Shown: one piece after another, positions 6,811 through 8,953 of the stretch
Layout: every line of letters starts with the position of its first letter
Numbering within the stretch: the stretch's first letter is position 1
Source: JANNHP01 sp031404455
GTDB lineage: Bacteria; Planctomycetota; JAJSAM01; JAJVHW01
Direction of reading: 5' to 3'
Length of the DNA stretch: 8,953 bases
Assembly (NCBI GenBank): GCA_031404455.1
Contig: JANNHP010000445.1
Location: 1-8,953 of the forward strand
Notes under the pieces: model-generated
What the model was told of the DNA's origin: nothing
What the model saw: the letters and a program-made list of their open reading frames with translations, nothing else
Database searches by the model: none
Program-made: the position numbers and the translations under genes

Positions 6811-8953
6811 ATGACCGAACCGACGCCTCCCGACGTGACGCCCGGCGTCCACGACCTCCTCATCGAAGAGGAGATGAAGGAGAGCTATCTCAAGTACGCG
6901 ATGAGCGTGATCGTCTCGCGCGCTCTCCCCGACGTGCGCGACGGTCTCAAGCCCTCGCAGCGGCGCATCCTGGTCGCCATGAACGACCTCTCGCTCACGC
7001 CGAACTCGAAGTTCAGGAAGTGCGCGAAGATCGCGGGCGACACGTCGGGCAACTACCACCCTCACGGCGAGTCGGTCGTCTATCCGACGCTGGTGCGCAT
7101 GGCGCAGGACTTCGTCATGCGCGAGCGCCTCATCGAGCCGCAGGGCAACTTCGGCTCGCTCGACGACCCGCCCGCGGCGATGCGCTACACCGAGGCGCGC
7201 CTCTCGCACGCGTCGATGGACATGCTCGCGGACCTCGAAGAGGACACGGTCGACTTCGTCCCGAACTACGACGAGCGCCTCGAGGAGCCGACGGTCCTGC
7301 CCGCGCGCCTGCCGAACCTGCTCATCAACGGCGCCCAGGGCATCGCCGTCGGCATGGCGTCGTCGATCCCGCCGCACAACGCGCGCGAGGTGATGAACGC
7401 CGTCATCGCGCTCCTCGACAACCCCGAAGTCACGCTCCCGGAGTTGATGAAGCACCTGCCCGGTCCCGACTTCGCGACCGGCGGCACCATCTGCGGGCGC
7501 TCCGGCATCCTCGACGCCTACGAGACCGGCCGCGGACACCTCGTGCTGCGCGCGAAGTGCGTGACCGAGGAGGGCAGGAACGACAAGCTCCATCTCGTGT
7601 TCACGGAGCTTCCGTACAGCGTCTCGATCAAGTCGGTGAGCGAGCAGATCGCGGAGCTCGTCCACAGCAAGCGCATGACGTCCATCTCCGACGTCCGCGA
7701 CGAGTCATCCCTCGACGACGGCACGCGCCTCGTCGTCGAGCTGAAGCGCGGCGAGAACGACCAGGTCGCGCTCAACCAGCTCTACAAGCACACGCGTCTG
7801 CAGGAGACGTTCGGCGTCATCATGATCGCGCTCGTGCGCGGACGCCCCGAGACGCTGCCGCTCAAGCGCTTCCTCGAGGAGTTCCGCGACCACCGGATCG
7901 TGGTCATCCGGCGGCGCACTCGCTTCCGCCTCGACAAGGCCGAGGCGCGCGCGCACATCGTCCACGGCCTCCAGATGGCGCTCGACATCATCGACGAGAT
8001 CATCACGGTGATCCGCGGCTCCGCGACGACGGCCGAGGCGAAGGCGAAGCTCGTCGCGGGCGTTGCGTCGGCCAAGAAGCCCGTGCCCGTGCAGTTCAGC
8101 GAACTCCAGGCCGACGCCATCCTCGAGATGCGCCTCGCGCGGCTCACGGGCCTCGAGCGCGACAAGCTGCAGGCGGAATGGGACGAGCTCTGCCGCTTCA
8201 TCGACGAGATGCGCAGCATCCTCGAGGACCGCACGAAGCTGATCGGCCTCATCCGCGCCGAGCTCGTGGAGATGGTGAAGATCTACTCGTCTCCGCGGCG
8301 CACCGAGATCGCGAGCGACGCGTCCGAGGTCCGCATGGAGGATCTGATCGCCGACGACCAGGTCGCCGTCACGATCTCGCACGAGGGCTACGTCAAGCGC
8401 CTCGCACTCTCCGAGTACCGGCTCCAGGGCCGCGGCGGCAAGGGCGTGACCGGCGCCGAGACGAAGGAGGGCGACTTCGTCGAACGCCTGATCATCGCTA
8501 CGAACCACCAGTACCTGCTGGTTCTCACGAAGACCGGCCGCCTCTTCTGGCTGCGCGTCTTCGACATCCCCGAGGCCGGCCGCTACAGCCGCGGGCGAGC
8601 GCTCATCAACATGCTGCAGGTGGACGCAGAGGACCGCATCGCGGCGTGCGTCCCCGTGCGCTCGTTCGAGAAGGGCTACCTCCTCACCGTCACGGCACTC
8701 GGCACGATCCGGAAGACGCCGCTCGAGGGGTTCAATCGCCCGCGGCCGTCCGGGATCATCGGCGTGTACATCGACGAGGGCGACCGTCTCATCGGCGCGG
8801 CGACGCTCGAGGAGGGTCAGGAGATCCTCCTCGCCACGCAGAAGGGACAGGCGATCCGGTTCGCGGAGAGCGACGTGCGATCGATGGGACGATCCTCCGC
8901 CGGCGTCGGCGGCATCAAGCTGGAGAAGGGCGACGAGGTCGTCTCGCTGGTGG
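6811..8953 (+). CDS. gyrA: DNA gyrase subunit A (partial, 3' end outside window)
   Basis: 714 complete codons run from ATG 6811 to the window edge. GyrA cuts and rejoins DNA in the A2B2 gyrase that introduces negative supercoils. The N-terminal 'SYLKYAMSVIVSRALPDVRDGLKPSQRRIL' block (split here as 25-38 and 39-54) is diagnostic of the type IIA topoisomerase A subunit. The catalytic tyrosine is Tyr126 in 'AAMRYTEARL' (codon 7186-7188), equivalent to E. coli Tyr122. The winged-helix/tower and coiled-coil regions extend to ~500, and the C-terminal beta-pinwheel begins near 515. The GyrA-box sits at 539-545 (bases 8425-8445) but reads QGRGGKG rather than QRRGGKG. Position 92, equivalent to E. coli Asp87, is proline; Ser88 equals Ser83. 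The box favours GyrA over ParC, though a lineage-specific paralogue cannot be excluded without the C-terminus. No gyrB is adjacent; the neighbour upstream is the M48 protease gene on the same strand. Confidence 0.9.
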   Translation, partial: MTEPTPPDVTPGVHDLLIEEEMKESYLKYAMSVIVSRALPDVRDGLKPSQRRILVAMNDLSLTPNSKFRKCAKIAGDTSGNYHPHGESVVYPTLVRMAQDFVMRERLIEPQGNFGSLDDPPAAMRYTEARLSHASMDMLADLEEDTVDFVPNYDERLEEPTVLPARLPNLLINGAQGIAVGMASSIPPHNAREVMNAVIALLDNPEVTLPELMKHLPGPDFATGGTICGRSGILDAYETGRGHLVLRAKCVTEEGRNDKLHLVFTELPYSVSIKSVSEQIAELVHSKRMTSISDVRDESSLDDGTRLVVELKRGENDQVALNQLYKHTRLQETFGVIMIALVRGRPETLPLKRFLEEFRDHRIVVIRRRTRFRLDKAEARAHIVHGLQMALDIIDEIITVIRGSATTAEAKAKLVAGVASAKKPVPVQFSELQADAILEMRLARLTGLERDKLQAEWDELCRFIDEMRSILEDRTKLIGLIRAELVEMVKIYSSPRRTEIASDASEVRMEDLIADDQVAVTISHEGYVKRLALSEYRLQGRGGKGVTGAETKEGDFVERLIIATNHQYLLVLTKTGRLFWLRVFDIPEAGRYSRGRALINMLQVDAEDRIAACVPVRSFEKGYLLTVTALGTIRKTPLEGFNRPRPSGIIGVYIDEGDRLIGAATLEEGQEILLATQKGQAIRFAESDVRSMGRSSAGVGGIKLEKGDEVVSLV

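Noticed and set aside
7021..7200. Assignment of the last gene as parC instead of gyrA
   Set aside because: The breakage-reunion region alone is ambiguous, but a recognisable GyrA-box at 8425-8445 and the pinwheel region favour GyrA.
6805..8508. Several minus-strand open frames (85-286 codons) opposite gyrA
   Set aside because: Products are charged, low-complexity and domain-free, antisense to well-conserved gyrase sequence.

Overview
The window is very GC-rich (judged by eye, not counted). It looks like a bacterial chromosome segment, most plausibly from a Planctomycetota-like or other deep-branching, sigma-54-rich lineage. The hints are an FHA-GAF-sigma54 activator, a secreted protein starting with a 'YLKDGRKIEGE' segment, a secreted HEAT-repeat protein, and a gyrase A with 'GNYHPHGESVVYPT' around the quinolone pocket. 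The lineage is inference; there is no rRNA or other phylogenetic marker except part of gyrA. I see no mobile element, CRISPR array, tRNA or rRNA.

Layout. Minus strand, read from 4771 down to 1: (i) a 649-aa regulator with FHA, GAF, sigma-54 AAA+ and Fis-type HTH domains; (ii) overlapping it by 4 bases (ATGA), a 381-aa exported protein with a small N-terminal beta-rich segment and a gluzincin-like region whose HExxH motif reads HKTSH; (iii) 30 bases further on, an exported HEAT-repeat protein with a Gly/Pro/Asp-rich tail, cut by the window edge. The tight spacing suggests one operon. A 249-base divergent spacer (4772-5020) holds an interrupted inverted repeat and a 10-bp-period direct repeat. 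Plus strand: a 569-aa membrane-bound M48-type zinc metalloprotease (5021-6730), an 80-base spacer with the most A+T-rich patch I noticed in the window and a possible promoter, then gyrA (6811 to the window edge, 714 full codons).

How they may work together. The regulator has no receiver domain. It could sense a phospho-protein through FHA and/or a ligand through GAF and drive sigma-54 promoters. Its two downstream partners carry export signals, so the operon may couple a cytoplasmic regulator to envelope proteins; this is inference. The M48 protease is divergently placed and could belong to the same envelope-quality theme, but nothing in the sequence proves the link. gyrA is a housekeeping gene. 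Its noteworthy points are a proline at the position of E. coli GyrA Asp87 and a GyrA-box reading QGRGGKG. Many long open frames lie antisense to these genes, a by-product of GC-rich codon usage, and are not annotated.
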